From assembly GCA_964595205.1 (NCBI GenBank), contig CAZQOQ010000004.1, positions 33,957-97,956 on the forward strand: 64,000 bases of DNA. Reading direction: 5' to 3'. The notes below the pieces were generated by a model. The model was given only the letters and a program-made list of their open reading frames with translations. It ran no database searches and had not been told where the DNA came from. This DNA comes from JADKIH01 sp964595205 (GTDB lineage: Bacteria; Bacteroidota; Bacteroidia; AKYH767-A; 2013-40CM-41-45). Position numbers and translations under genes: made by a program. Position 1 is the stretch's first letter. Each line of letters starts with the position of its first letter. Of this stretch, positions 54,406 through 64,000 are shown piece by piece.

Positions 54406-54641
54406 AATACTTTGTTTAAATTATAAAAATAATTTTTCAGTTTTTTTTACAATTTGTATAAAACGGAATCCATTTGATTAATAAAAATATTTAATTAAAA
54501 CTAATTAACTATATCTAAACTAAAAAATGAATGAAAATACTGTTTTGAAAATGACTAATCTTTAACATTTAAATAAAATTGAACAAAGCGGAATTTATGA
54601 CTGAAACCGCTATGTTCAATTTTATAGTATAGTTCAAAGTT

Positions 54642-57600
54642 TTATTTTATAATTGATAGTGTTCCTTGGTTAGTGACTTCATCATTAATTACAATTCGAT
54701 AATAATATAATGCGGGATTCAAAGTTGATAGGTCTAAAACTTGATTTTCTTGATCGATTTTTAAATTTACTCTAAATAAAACTTGACCAAATGTTGAATA
54801 AACTTCAAAGACACCTTTTTCATCTTCGTTCAATTGATATCCCACTGTAATCTTGCCTGTGGTAGGATTAGGGAATAAAGTCTGATTCAAATTTTGATTT
54901 GGGTTTTTCAGTCTAGGTTGAATTCCATAATACAAACACAAAGCATCATCATCCCAATCTGCTGTTGGATCAACTAAATGATACAATGAACGTGCATTAT
55001 ATACAGCAGGCCCTCCACTATAAGGACATTGCTCAGCAATTAATAAAAGTTCTTCTTTCTGCTCATCAGTGAACTGGTATTCACCTGAAGCAACTGTATT
55101 TAAGTAAATATCATTAACGAAATACTCATTATATTCGTATTCTTCATTTAGTGGAATATCTCTATTTTCATCGATCGTATTTTCAATCCTATATGTTTGA
55201 ATCTGTTCGATAATTGGTAAGATAGCATCATTATTTTGTAAAGCGGCTTCAATTTTATAATTAAGCCCGTTGACACTTGATCCTCCTAAATATCCATTAA
55301 ATAAAAGACTATCAATAATTTCAAGTGAATCCATTGCTGATTCAATGATATTTAAATTCATGTGAAACATTTGATCATAAACCGATTCCCATTTAACAGC
55401 TTCTGAAATTTCTTGATTCACTTCCGAAAAATCTCCTATGGTCCCTAAAATTTTTTGATCATAAAACACCTGTAAAATAGGATTGTCTATCAAAAGTTGC
55501 GGATTCTGTTGAAGTCTTTCGAATAAAAAGCGATCAGCAAAGTAATTTGAAGGATCAACATACTCGGTACCAATTTTATCATCAAGTGCAATTATTTCAT
55601 CTTCAAATCTTGGGTCAGTTCCTGAAGGAACAACTGGCTGACAACCATATGAACTACATTCAAAATCATTATCTTCATTTCCAACAAACCATCCAAAGTT
55701 CAGAATATCATTGTTGGATGTTGGCGGATTAGAATTTGAAGGATCATAATAAGTAATTTGATTACTTAATGCAGAGGCAGAGTTTATACCTGTTAAATAA
55801 GCTCCATATGAGGAATAACTACCATCCCATTTATTTCCATTATTAGTTTGTTCACCAATGAGTGCATTATACGATAAATATAAACCATAGGTATGATCAT
55901 TAAAAATGTTACCCTCTAATTCTAATGGTTGACACGCACCGTTGACACGTATTCCATTATTTTGTTTATTCATCCAATTACATGTTGCCCAATTTTCGGG
56001 GCTCAAACTAAATACTATACCTGATTGGGCTGATGGATAAAATTGCAGTGCTTGAATAGTGTTACACTGGAAAGTACAACCCTGACTAAAATAATTACTA
56101 ATCCCTGCGGTATTATATACATTATTCATTTGTATATAATTATCGCTAACAATTGCGTTATGCATTGAGTAAGTTAAAATACCATAACGAGAGTAATTTA
56201 AGTAGAGTGAATTGTTTACTACAGAAAGTGGATGACCTAGATTAAATTCATCTAAACGAATACAAGCATATCCAACAGGAGTGCCCGACATATGTATGTC
56301 ATTATTCTCAATTACTACATCTGCGTTAGGGTTATGATATCCATGAATGCCATATAATTTTGCGCTGATCGAACTTGATGTAATTTTTACGTCAGAACAA
56401 TCCTGATAATAAATACCATGTATAACGTCATCAGAGGATTTTATTGCGGCAACTGCAAGAATACCGTTCACGGCATTTATAGCATAAAGGCAATTTTCAA
56501 AGGTATTCTCTGAATTCTGATAACTGCCTCCCATCCCATCAATATTTAAATCACCTCCATTAATGTCGATTCCACAACCATTCTCCATGTTTTTAAACGT
56601 AGTGTTTCGAACTACTACATTTGAATTATTTATGATTAGTCCATTCAATAAATTATTAAATTGAACGTCGCCGCCAGTAACTAAACCTGTAGTTGAACCA
56701 AACTTGAAATATGTAACATTTGTAGCAATTATTCCTGCATAAGGTACATTCGCTAGGTTTGTTTCTTGACCTACATATTTCGAGACAAAACAATTATATG
56801 CTGTGCCAGAACAAGAATAATTACTAGACTTAAACTCAGTACTCATAAGCTTTGATCCAGTAATAGTAGTCGGGGACCCAGTACCAATTTTTATACCTAT
56901 ATAGTTATTTATAAAATGTGAGTTTGTTATATCAAACAAGCAACCATTATTTACAGTTAAAGCGCATTCGGCCTGTTCAATTGTTGAGTTATTTTTAATG
57001 ACGATTTTTGCTCCTTGCTCAAGAATAATTCCTTTCCACATTTTACAACAACTACCTGGACCTAGTTTGCAATTGTCAATAGTTAGAGTCTGTCCATTTT
57101 TAACAATTATTTTAGAACCGGATGCAAAGGAAATTGTACCACAGTCTTTAAATGTAAAGCTTTCGGTTATAAAAAAATCACCATTAAATGTCATAGTAGA
57201 TCGTGTAACAATTTCTGAATTTGTAATATTTGATTGATCAGATTTATCATAATAAGTATATGTCGAAGAGCAGCATCCTTGAACAAACGTACTGGTAACC
57301 GTTTGACATCCTATTCTACCTACACTCACATCAATTCTTCCACCTTCATTTGACTGCCATTGAACCTTTGCAATTTTTTTATTATTGTAAGGAAAAGAAA
57401 TTACAGCAGCATTTGTTGGATAAACACTCCAAGAGTAATACTGGCTATATACATCATTAAAATTAGTTATTGTATAATAATCTGAATTGGCATAATTAGC
57501 GCATGTTGATTTTGCTCCATTAATTATCGGAGCTGAAAGATTTGTTGGAATAGCAAGAAGAGAAATCGTTTTAGTTGCTGAACAACCTTTATTATCGGAT

Positions 57601-60600
57601 ATAGTTACTGTGTAATTATTTGCAGCGAGATTGTTTAAAGTTGAAGAAGTTTGACCAGTATTCCAAGCATATTGATAAGGAATAGAACCTCCACTGGCAC
57701 TTGCAACCAAAATTCCATTCTGAGTTCCTGAACATGGGTAGTTAGAGAGAACCTCCGGTTTTATTTTTGTACTAGACTCTATTGCAATTGTGTTTGTGCT
57801 TTTACTACAACCTTTAGAATCTGTAACAGTTATTATATAGTTGCCAACTCCAAGGTTATTTATAAAGCTTGCATTGCCAACATTAGGACTCCAAGAAAAT
57901 GAATAAGGAGAATTGCCTGAAGAAGTTGTAATAGAGATACTACCATTATTCGTACTTCCGTTACATGTATTTTTTGAAGAAACAGATAAGGATATGTTAC
58001 AGCATGAAGTTACTGTAATTGTTCCAGTACTACTATTACCACACGCATCCCTTACAGTACAAGATATAACACCGCCTGTTTTGTATGCCACTCCCCAATT
58101 GACTGTAATTGAGTTAGCAGCTTGAGTGTAAGATGCCCCCGATGGAATTGTCCATGTATAAGTTGCATTATTTGTATTAGATGGAACTGAATATACCGTT
58201 GATCCGCAATTACTATTACTTCCAGTAATAGTAGAGTTAATTCCATAATTATAAGTCAGTAAATTAGATTCTCCACAGAAATCACCTGAAGTCACTCGTA
58301 CAAAATAATTTCCAAATTGTGTAGCCGTATAGGAACTAGAAGTAGCAGACGAAATTATCGTCCCATTCAAATACCATTGAAACGTGCTAAATTGAGATGG
58401 ATTAATTACACTAAATGTATTTGAGCAATTAATAGAGTTATTCGAAGACATAATTTGGGGCTGTAAAATATTGCTAGCAGGTATCCAGAAATATTTAATA
58501 ACATCGTATGTTTGACCGTCCAGTGGATTAGAGTTATCGGAACACTGAATGACGTCAGTTAATTGATTACCAAAATTATTAAACTTTCGAACCTCATATA
58601 ATCCTGCTGTTAAATTATTAAAAGTAGCTGGATTAGATGTCGATGAATCTAACACTGTATTTTCTCCTAAATGATATAATTTAAATGAGCCGCCGTTATA
58701 ACTTGAAGAAACTGTAACAGAGCCATTACTATAGCTTGGGCAAGTAGCATTTGTTAAATCGGAAATACCAATTCCAGTGGGATATTGACACGTTGGAACA
58801 TTCAATTGTACTGTAATTGTTCCTGTTGCTCCTGTGGATACAATGGAAGACCCACAATCACAAGGAATATAGACGACAAAAAACTCGTCGTTACTTGTAA
58901 ATTGAACCGTATGTGAAGGATCTTCAATATTTGATGGTACAATACTCAGAGTACAGCTTGGGCAACTAAAGTTAGTTACTGGATACTCGACCGGACTTCC
59001 TTGTGGATCATGACGCCACCATAATTGAACTGTAGCAGTACAATTTGGGTTAGGCATCGGATTAATGTCAACATAGATATCAGTCGGATCACCTGAAGTT
59101 ACAACTAAATCGCTTGCTGAAATACTTATCGTGCGATTAACTTGCGGGTCAACAAGTAAAGTAGTACTTGTTGAATTCGAACAGGTTCCTTGAGTTACAG
59201 TATAAATCACCGTATTAGAAGTAGATTGGCCGGCAGCGTTTGCATCAAAAAAATAATTTGGAGATGAAAAGCTGACATGTGCTCCTGAAAAAACACCATT
59301 TGGAGGATTTGGGTTTAGATTTGCACCCAAATTAAAATCTGTTTCATTCACACAAACATGTACTGGTGAAGTGACAGAGATGTTTGGAACGGGTACAATC
59401 TCAATTTGATATGTTTGACTTTCAAAGCTGCATCCGAATGCATCAGTATGAATAGCTGCTATATCATGAAATCCCAATATTAGATTTGATGGGTCAAACG
59501 ATGAACCCACTATTTGATTATTATCTATATAGAATACTGTTCCAGATGATGGCGAACTATTTAACTGAACTGTTGAAGGTGTTTGACAGTATGTCTGATT
59601 CAATCCTTGTATACTCACATTTATTGTAGGATGGACCGTAATTGTAATAGTGTTAGATATAGTAGTTACTGGCGTTCCAAGTTCGTTAGATGTCATAATT
59701 ACTTTTACAACGTCTCCATTTTGTAATGTATTTATATTCAAAGAAGCTGAATTTGATCCTGCAAGCGTCGAGTTTACATACCATTCAAACGTTGGTACTG
59801 GAGAGGTAATATTTGTCGTACAATTAAAAGATACGAATTCGCCTGGACATATTGAAGTAGTAGTTGCAGAAATTATAGCGGTTGGAACATTGCCCATAAT
59901 TTCAATATCAGCTCTAAATTTAAGGTTATTAAAATATCCAGTATTTCCTGGAGTAATAACTTCAGCCTCTACTGTCCATATATTTGTAATCCCACTTTGT
60001 ACTGAAACAGAGGGATTTGAAGTTATAATAGATGCTTGAAATACTCCATCTTTATACCACCTAAAATTGCCAGCAGCAGAATTAATTGAAGGACTAAAAC
60101 CATTTCCACTAGCAACATTATTTAGATGAGTACCAGGTATAACAATTTGATCATATGGAATTGTAAAAGGACTATTAGTGGCAATTATTTTATCCTCAGG
60201 TAACGTGTGAATTTCATTATTGTCAGAAGGCAATCTAAAATACAATCTCGAATCTGGTGCGCAACCATACTTAAAAACCCCAATGCCTTCCGACATATCA
60301 TTTGGATGTGTAAGTGTAGGATCAGTCTCTGTTAAATATTGTAATGTACGTGTTGAACCATCCGAGTAAGGATCAACAGTGGTTGTATAATATGAATCAT
60401 AAGTGGTCTTCAAATCAGCAAGCGTTCCATTCCATCCTCCATGTGTTCCAAAATGATAGCCATTATCATTTTTTATATAGTCACCAAACCAATTATTTTC
60501 GGATGAAACATCTGAGGCTTCAACTGAAAATAAGGGAATCAATTTTGTTGGATTGTTATTATTAGCGAACGTTAACAATCGCCTTCCCTTGCTATCATCT

Positions 60601-62012
60601 CTATTAAAAAATGCACTTGCACTATTAACTTGCCAACCAATAAAATATTGAGCTACATAAACTAAATCTATTCTAAGGTCAATTTGATCAGCAAATATTT
60701 GAGGAGTTAATACATCCTGACTTAAATCACCTAAATAAGTTGCAGTTTCGATTGGTTTATATCGATTGGTGGTTGTGTTAACTCGAGTGAATAGAAATAC
60801 GGGTCTTTCTGAAAATTTCTCAACATTTGAATTTGTAATTGAGCACTGTGCGCTTCCTGCTGTCGCAGTTGTACTATTTGTATGAATTGTTGAGATATAT
60901 GTAGTCGTAGGATCTGTTACAATTCCACTATGAATAACACCATTAGAGTTAACATCACCATAGCATATTTCAATTAGTATATTACTGGTACCATTCCAAG
61001 TAAAATTATTTGTAAAATTTAAAAAATTAATGCCTGATATGGGTGAATAAGAGGAGCTAGTAAAGACGGTAGTGAGGTTAGTTATGGCAGCGAAATTATT
61101 AAGATCGGTGGCTGTAGTTGGTCCAATTTTTAAACTAAAATCCTTCATTCCAGGTGAAGGGAAAGGCAATTCATCAATATCCGTAATTTGAAATCCCATT
61201 GAATTAATTACATCACCAGCTTGTAAGCCTGCTTCTGTTAATTCGTTTGCCTTAATCAAATGTTGATTGTGAGAATTTGAATTTAAACTAAAGAATGGAT
61301 TTATTGTAGTCCCCGTATTATTTGCAACATCTAAAGTCCCGCTTGCTCTATTAATACCACTACCAACTACAATTGTTCCCTTTGATCTCTCTTTTTCCAA
61401 GAGCATATTGTCTAAACCTGGACGATAAAATGTTTTATAATTTGTGTATTTAGTTCCTACGATAGGTTCGTCATTCCAAAAATCTAGTTCTGTATAAACA
61501 ATATCAAAACAATACTGGGGACCAAGAGTCGTTCCATGAGCTACTATCATTCTTCGATTAAATTCATTTACGTTTCGAAAAAATTGTGATCCTCGAAAAT
61601 GATCAGACACATTCGAAGAACCTCTATGGCCGGATCCATGTGCGGCAATCTTGCTAATTCCGGCATCATGTGCAGCTTTTATAAAATCACCCAAATGATT
61701 TTCTAATGTACTATTGACAGTATTGATATTAATTATTTTTCGAGAAAATGTAGGTTCTAAAATCGAATATGCAGCAGAATTTACTGGTGCTATATTTAAA
61801 ATTAAAATTTTATAATTTCTTGCTGTGCAATAGTTAATCAGGTCCTTTTCGCGTTCAAATGTGCCATTTGAATTTTCATCTACATAATAAATATTAGTTC
61901 CAAAAAGCTCAACAAAAATTGTTCGGTCATTACCGATAATTGCGTAGATATCATTTGAATGAATTAAAAATAAATGAATAATAACAATAAATTTTAAATA
62001 TGTTTTTTTCAT
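54642..62012 (-). CDS. Giant T9SS-secreted multidomain protein with SprB repeats and beta-helix
   Basis: This 2456-residue protein has a signal peptide at 1-25 (YLKFIVIIHLFLIHSNDIYA). Residues about 30-200 look like part of a barrel or hydrolase-like fold (DLINYCTARNYKILILNIAP, GISKIAAHGSGHR, FDIVYTELDFWND). Ig-like domains follow. Two SprB-type repeats are at about 1340-1490 (GNYIITVTDSKGCSKST and NYTVTISDNKGCSATKT). A right-handed parallel beta-helix covers about 1595-2040. A helical region (about 2150-2370) precedes a T9SS type A sorting domain (LFPNPTTGKITVGYQL, YSTFGQVLF, LNPALYYYRIV). The likely location is the cell surface, with a role in adhesion or gliding-like functions or an unrecognised hydrolase. 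It is cotranscribed with the preceding gene, 6 bp away. Confidence 0.87.
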   Translation of the reverse strand: MKKTYLKFIVIIHLFLIHSNDIYAIIGNDRTIFVELFGTNIYYVDENSNGTFEREKDLINYCTARNYKILILNIAPVNSAAYSILEPTFSRKIININTVNSTLENHLGDFIKAAHDAGISKIAAHGSGHRGSSNVSDHFRGSQFFRNVNEFNRRMIVAHGTTLGPQYCFDIVYTELDFWNDEPIVGTKYTNYKTFYRPGLDNMLLEKERSKGTIVVGSGINRASGTLDVANNTGTTINPFFSLNSNSHNQHLIKANELTEAGLQAGDVINSMGFQITDIDELPFPSPGMKDFSLKIGPTTATDLNNFAAITNLTTVFTSSSYSPISGINFLNFTNNFTWNGTSNILIEICYGDVNSNGVIHSGIVTDPTTTYISTIHTNSTTATAGSAQCSITNSNVEKFSERPVFLFTRVNTTTNRYKPIETATYLGDLSQDVLTPQIFADQIDLRIDLVYVAQYFIGWQVNSASAFFNRDDSKGRRLLTFANNNNPTKLIPLFSVEASDVSSENNWFGDYIKNDNGYHFGTHGGWNGTLADLKTTYDSYYTTTVDPYSDGSTRTLQYLTETDPTLTHPNDMSEGIGVFKYGCAPDSRLYFRLPSDNNEIHTLPEDKIIATNSPFTIPYDQIVIPGTHLNNVASGNGFSPSINSAAGNFRWYKDGVFQASIITSNPSVSVQSGITNIWTVEAEVITPGNTGYFNNLKFRADIEIMGNVPTAIISATTTSICPGEFVSFNCTTNITSPVPTFEWYVNSTLAGSNSASLNINTLQNGDVVKVIMTSNELGTPVTTISNTITITVHPTINVSIQGLNQTYCQTPSTVQLNSSPSSGTVFYIDNNQIVGSSFDPSNLILGFHDIAAIHTDAFGCSFESQTYQIEIVPVPNISVTSPVHVCVNETDFNLGANLNPNPPNGVFSGAHVSFSSPNYFFDANAAGQSTSNTVIYTVTQGTCSNSTSTTLLVDPQVNRTISISASDLVVTSGDPTDIYVDINPMPNPNCTATVQLWWRHDPQGSPVEYPVTNFSCPSCTLSIVPSNIEDPSHTVQFTSNDEFFVVYIPCDCGSSIVSTGATGTITVQLNVPTCQYPTGIGISDLTNATCPSYSNGSVTVSSSYNGGSFKLYHLGENTVLDSSTSNPATFNNLTAGLYEVRKFNNFGNQLTDVIQCSDNSNPLDGQTYDVIKYFWIPASNILQPQIMSSNNSINCSNTFSVINPSQFSTFQWYLNGTIISSATSSSYTATQFGNYFVRVTSGDFCGESNLLTYNYGINSTITGSNSNCGSTVYSVPSNTNNATYTWTIPSGASYTQAANSITVNWGVAYKTGGVISCTVRDACGNSSTGTITVTSCCNISLSVSSKNTCNGSTNNGSISITTSSGNSPYSFSWSPNVGNASFINNLGVGNYIITVTDSKGCSKSTNTIAIESSTKIKPEVLSNYPCSGTQNGILVASASGGSIPYQYAWNTGQTSSTLNNLAANNYTVTISDNKGCSATKTISLLAIPTNLSAPIINGAKSTCANYANSDYYTITNFNDVYSQYYSWSVYPTNAAVISFPYNNKKIAKVQWQSNEGGRIDVSVGRIGCQTVTSTFVQGCCSSTYTYYDKSDQSNITNSEIVTRSTMTFNGDFFITESFTFKDCGTISFASGSKIIVKNGQTLTIDNCKLGPGSCCKMWKGIILEQGAKIVIKNNSTIEQAECALTVNNGCLFDITNSHFINNYIGIKIGTGSPTTITGSKLMSTEFKSSNYSCSGTAYNCFVSKYVGQETNLANVPYAGIIATNVTYFKFGSTTGLVTGGDVQFNNLLNGLIINNSNVVVRNTTFKNMENGCGIDINGGDLNIDGMGGSYQNSENTFENCLYAINAVNGILAVAAIKSSDDVIHGIYYQDCSDVKITSSSISAKLYGIHGYHNPNADVVIENNDIHMSGTPVGYACIRLDEFNLGHPLSVVNNSLYLNYSRYGILTYSMHNAIVSDNYIQMNNVYNTAGISNYFSQGCTFQCNTIQALQFYPSAQSGIVFSLSPENWATCNWMNKQNNGIRVNGACQPLELEGNIFNDHTYGLYLSYNALIGEQTNNGNKWDGSYSSYGAYLTGINSASALSNQITYYDPSNSNPPTSNNDILNFGWFVGNEDNDFECSSYGCQPVVPSGTDPRFEDEIIALDDKIGTEYVDPSNYFADRFLFERLQQNPQLLIDNPILQVFYDQKILGTIGDFSEVNQEISEAVKWESVYDQMFHMNLNIIESAMDSLEIIDSLLFNGYLGGSSVNGLNYKIEAALQNNDAILPIIEQIQTYRIENTIDENRDIPLNEEYEYNEYFVNDIYLNTVASGEYQFTDEQKEELLLIAEQCPYSGGPAVYNARSLYHLVDPTADWDDDALCLYYGIQPRLKNPNQNLNQTLFPNPTTGKITVGYQLNEDEKGVFEVYSTFGQVLFRVNLKIDQENQVLDLSTLNPALYYYRIVINDEVTNQGTLSIIK

Positions 62013-62018
62013 CGGGTT

Positions 62019-63410
62019 TTAATTTTTTATTATTGTTTGATTTGAAATCAGTTGTTTTGAACTATCTTTAATACTAATTGTATAAGCTCCAGTTTTTAAA
62101 TTATAGATAGGAATAGTTATTTCAGATTGAGTTATTACATAACTGTTTAATAATTTTCCACAATTATCAAAAATGGTTAAATCCAATGGGAAATTAACTC
62201 GACTTATCTGAGGTTTGATTTTAATATTAATAAATTGATTAGTAGGATTAGGATATAGTTCTACCAAGTCATTTACATCCAAATTTTCAATAACATTTGT
62301 AAATGTACTATCACATACTTCATTTATAAATCCGATTGATGCAGTAACTCCTGACGCATCAATATTTCCACAAGTAACAACGCACCCTTTTTTATTTATT
62401 ATCATTTCGTTCGGAAATCCAAATGGTTCATTAATAAATTGAGTCCAAATTGTATCTCCGATACTGCTAACATTATAGATATAAATTTCTGTCAATGCAC
62501 CATAGAAATGAGTAGAGTCAGCTATCACTGCATTAAATAATTCTGAAAATGTAAACACACTTGATATCGAAAAAAGTGAATCTAGTTTAATTATTTTTGA
62601 ATTATAAGGAGATAACGATTGTTGACTTATTAATTCATATCGATGATACGATATCTCTTTGATCGAAAGTGCTTTTTCACTTGGAATATTTAATGCCTCT
62701 TGTTGAATTACAGTTCCTGCCGAATCAATTCTAATCACTCCTGTATTGTTTCCCAGATCTAGTGGTACAAAGATGAGTAAATCTGAATTTAAACAGTCAA
62801 CTAAAGATCCTCTGGAATAAACTGAATGTGTAGGAAATGAATATTCTTGTGACCATATTGAATTTCCAGAAGAGTCAATTTTATCCAAAGTTAAATGCAT
62901 GATACTATCCGTTTTTTCTCCGAGTACATAGAAGAAATTATTATCAATAATTCTAATATCGATAAACCTCTTATCCCCGGTGTCAGAAAACATTTTTTCC
63001 CATTTAATTCCTCCCGTACTATCCAATTTTACTAAGTATCCTAAGTCCTTTAAACCATGGCCAACTTTGTAATTATCAAGTGTGCCACACATAATGAAAG
63101 AATGATCTGGCAATTGCTTTACTGAATATATACTATTACTTGAATCTAAAGTATTAAAAAGGTTGTTTTCTCTTCTCCATTGTTCATTTCCCACATTGTC
63201 AACTTTAACTACAAAATAATCATTGCCAATGGCGTTTTTTACATTACCAGCTGAAATATATCCTCCATCTGAAGTGGTATCAATAGAAACTAATACGAGT
63301 CCGCGAGTTGAAGAAAATTGATTATGAAAACTTGTACTTTGACCATATACAAACGTGGAATAAATTAATGCTGAAAAAATAAATAGATAAAAATTAATAA
63401 TTGATTTCAA
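62019..63410 (-). CDS. T9SS-secreted beta-propeller-like protein
   Basis: This is a 463-residue protein with a signal peptide (FYLFIFSALIYSTFVYGQ). The body has repeats of the type TTSDGGYISAGNVKNAIGND, FVVKVDNVGNEQW and LVKLDSTGGIKWEKMF, as in SBBP or PQQ-like propellers. The C-terminal 80 residues are a T9SS type A sorting domain (LVELYPNPTNQFINIKI, FDNCGKLLNSYV, LKTGAYTISI). It lies 6 bp upstream of the 2456-residue giant, so they form an operon, which suggests they act together outside the cell. It resembles the 544-residue protein at 39655 in architecture. Confidence 0.85.
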   Translation of the reverse strand: MKSIINFYLFIFSALIYSTFVYGQSTSFHNQFSSTRGLVLVSIDTTSDGGYISAGNVKNAIGNDYFVVKVDNVGNEQWRRENNLFNTLDSSNSIYSVKQLPDHSFIMCGTLDNYKVGHGLKDLGYLVKLDSTGGIKWEKMFSDTGDKRFIDIRIIDNNFFYVLGEKTDSIMHLTLDKIDSSGNSIWSQEYSFPTHSVYSRGSLVDCLNSDLLIFVPLDLGNNTGVIRIDSAGTVIQQEALNIPSEKALSIKEISYHRYELISQQSLSPYNSKIIKLDSLFSISSVFTFSELFNAVIADSTHFYGALTEIYIYNVSSIGDTIWTQFINEPFGFPNEMIINKKGCVVTCGNIDASGVTASIGFINEVCDSTFTNVIENLDVNDLVELYPNPTNQFINIKIKPQISRVNFPLDLTIFDNCGKLLNSYVITQSEITIPIYNLKTGAYTISIKDSSKQLISNQTIIKN

Positions 63411-63777
63411 TTTATGTATTGATTAAATTTAATTCATCGTTTATATATTATAGAATTTGGAACATAATATGTTGGCAAAAACTTTAATGAATTGTAAATA
63501 TTTTTAAATCTAGAATACATCCTTAAGTCTTTACAGTTTTTTTAGTTTTTGCTTTTCTAACTTGTTTCTTTAGGAAAATTAATAGTCATGGCCTAATATA
63601 TAGGTGTCAGTTAAGAGAAATAAGATATTGTGCTAAAAAAAAGGAATTACCTATGTAAATGAAAAGCTTCAAAATTAATAAATCAAGTAAAATTGAAGAA
63701 AAAGTTTTCAACAAGTATACACTGCTCGTTTTTATTTAAAAAACCTAGAAAGGCCTAATTTTTATAAAATAACTTAA
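63411..63777. other. AT-rich upstream region of the T9SS operon
   Basis: This is very AT-rich DNA with no open frame worth calling. It should contain the promoter for the 63410-54642 operon, but no clean TAnnTTTG box was found on the minus strand. Long A and T runs suggest curved DNA. Confidence 0.4.
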
Positions 63778-63838
63778 GTCGCAAAGTAAAACAATTGTTA
63801 AATATTTCTGCAGAATTCATACAATTGTACTTTGCGAC
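63778..63838. repeat. Inverted repeat with GTCGCAAAGTA ends
   Basis: GTCGCAAAGTA (63778-63788) is exactly mirrored by TACTTTGCGAC (63828-63838), with ACAATTGT near both inner ends. The 61-bp unit could be a hairpin terminator of a plus-strand transcript, a recombination site or a short mobile-element relic. It marks the edge between AT-rich DNA and the GC-richer end of the window. Confidence 0.65.
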
Positions 63839-63888
63839 CAATATATTAATTTTATCGACTCCGGTAACAAGGTATCCACTCCAGGTCT

Positions 63889-64000
63889 TCACTCATGAAT
63901 GCCCCTCACAATGAGTTCGCCCTGTTCGTGTCTGTGACTGAGCGCGTCTTTCACCATTCGTGAAAGACTCACACAGGCCAGCTCAGTCACTCTCTGTTTG
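63889..64000 (-). other. Possible partial frame in GC-richer, hairpin-forming edge DNA
   Basis: The minus strand is open from the right edge to TGA at 63889 (37 codons), reading ...RVTELACVSLSRMVKDALSH... No family was recognised and it may be non-coding. The same bases form nested perfect stems: GTGACTGAGC/GCTCAGTCAC (63934-63943 with 63981-63990) and GTCTTTCAC/GTGAAAGAC (63946-63954 with 63960-63968). Base composition differs sharply from the preceding 400 bp. Confidence 0.3.

Noticed and set aside
63861..63876. Sequence resembling the 16S rRNA 3' end (CGGTAACAAGGTA)
   Set aside because: Only about 13 bases match. The anti-Shine-Dalgarno end and the rest of the rRNA are absent.

Overview
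The window reads as a chromosomal segment of a Bacteroidota bacterium. The evidence is several large secreted proteins with type IX secretion (T9SS) C-terminal sorting domains, a CarboxypepD-reg/TonB receptor, Bacteroidota-type promoters (TTG or TTTG, then TAnnTTTG about 19-20 nt later), a DUF5606 gene, the holA/amn/HsdR_N neighbourhood, and a general lack of Shine-Dalgarno sequences. It cannot be placed below phylum from sequence alone. No rRNA, tRNA, CRISPR array or complete insertion sequence was seen.

Region 1 (1-39.3 kb) is mostly housekeeping: lnt (cut by the left edge), an SDR oxidoreductase, a cationic amino-acid permease, a polytopic membrane protein, purL, a TlpA-like thiol-disulfide protein, hppD, yidC, pyrG, a PAP2 phosphatase, a TonB-dependent receptor, an EVE protein, holA, amn, an HsdR_N-like nuclease, a subtilisin-like T9SS protease, DUF5606, an M3 peptidase, a three-PAS hybrid histidine kinase with HPt, murB, a four-helix-bundle protein and gmhA. 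Two T9SS cargo genes (13.0-19.2 kb) sit between yidC and pyrG, which are commonly adjacent in this phylum. Intergenic spaces carry self-complementary short-word repeats, most strikingly around the four-helix-bundle gene.

Region 2 (39.3-48.6 kb) is visibly more AT-rich and accessory. It holds a beta-propeller T9SS protein, a beta-helix protein, a 1223-residue surface protein with 79-residue tandem repeats and no sorting domain, and a T9SS pseudogene with two in-frame stops. Between them lie copies of a long palindromic MITE-like repeat built on GACCCC/GGGGTC cores.

Region 3 (48.6-54.4 kb) begins with a yifB gene cut off at its conserved MNP(C) motif and joined directly to a double-XRE regulator. 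Facing it is a tight three-gene minus-strand operon: a small protein of unknown function, a 1015-residue TraG/HerA-type ATPase with a C-terminal restriction-endonuclease-like domain, and a small secreted protein. This operon is the best candidate for an undescribed system.

Region 4 (54.6-63.4 kb) is a two-gene T9SS cargo operon encoding a 463-residue protein and a 2456-residue giant. The last 220 bases change abruptly to GC-richer, strongly hairpin-forming DNA.
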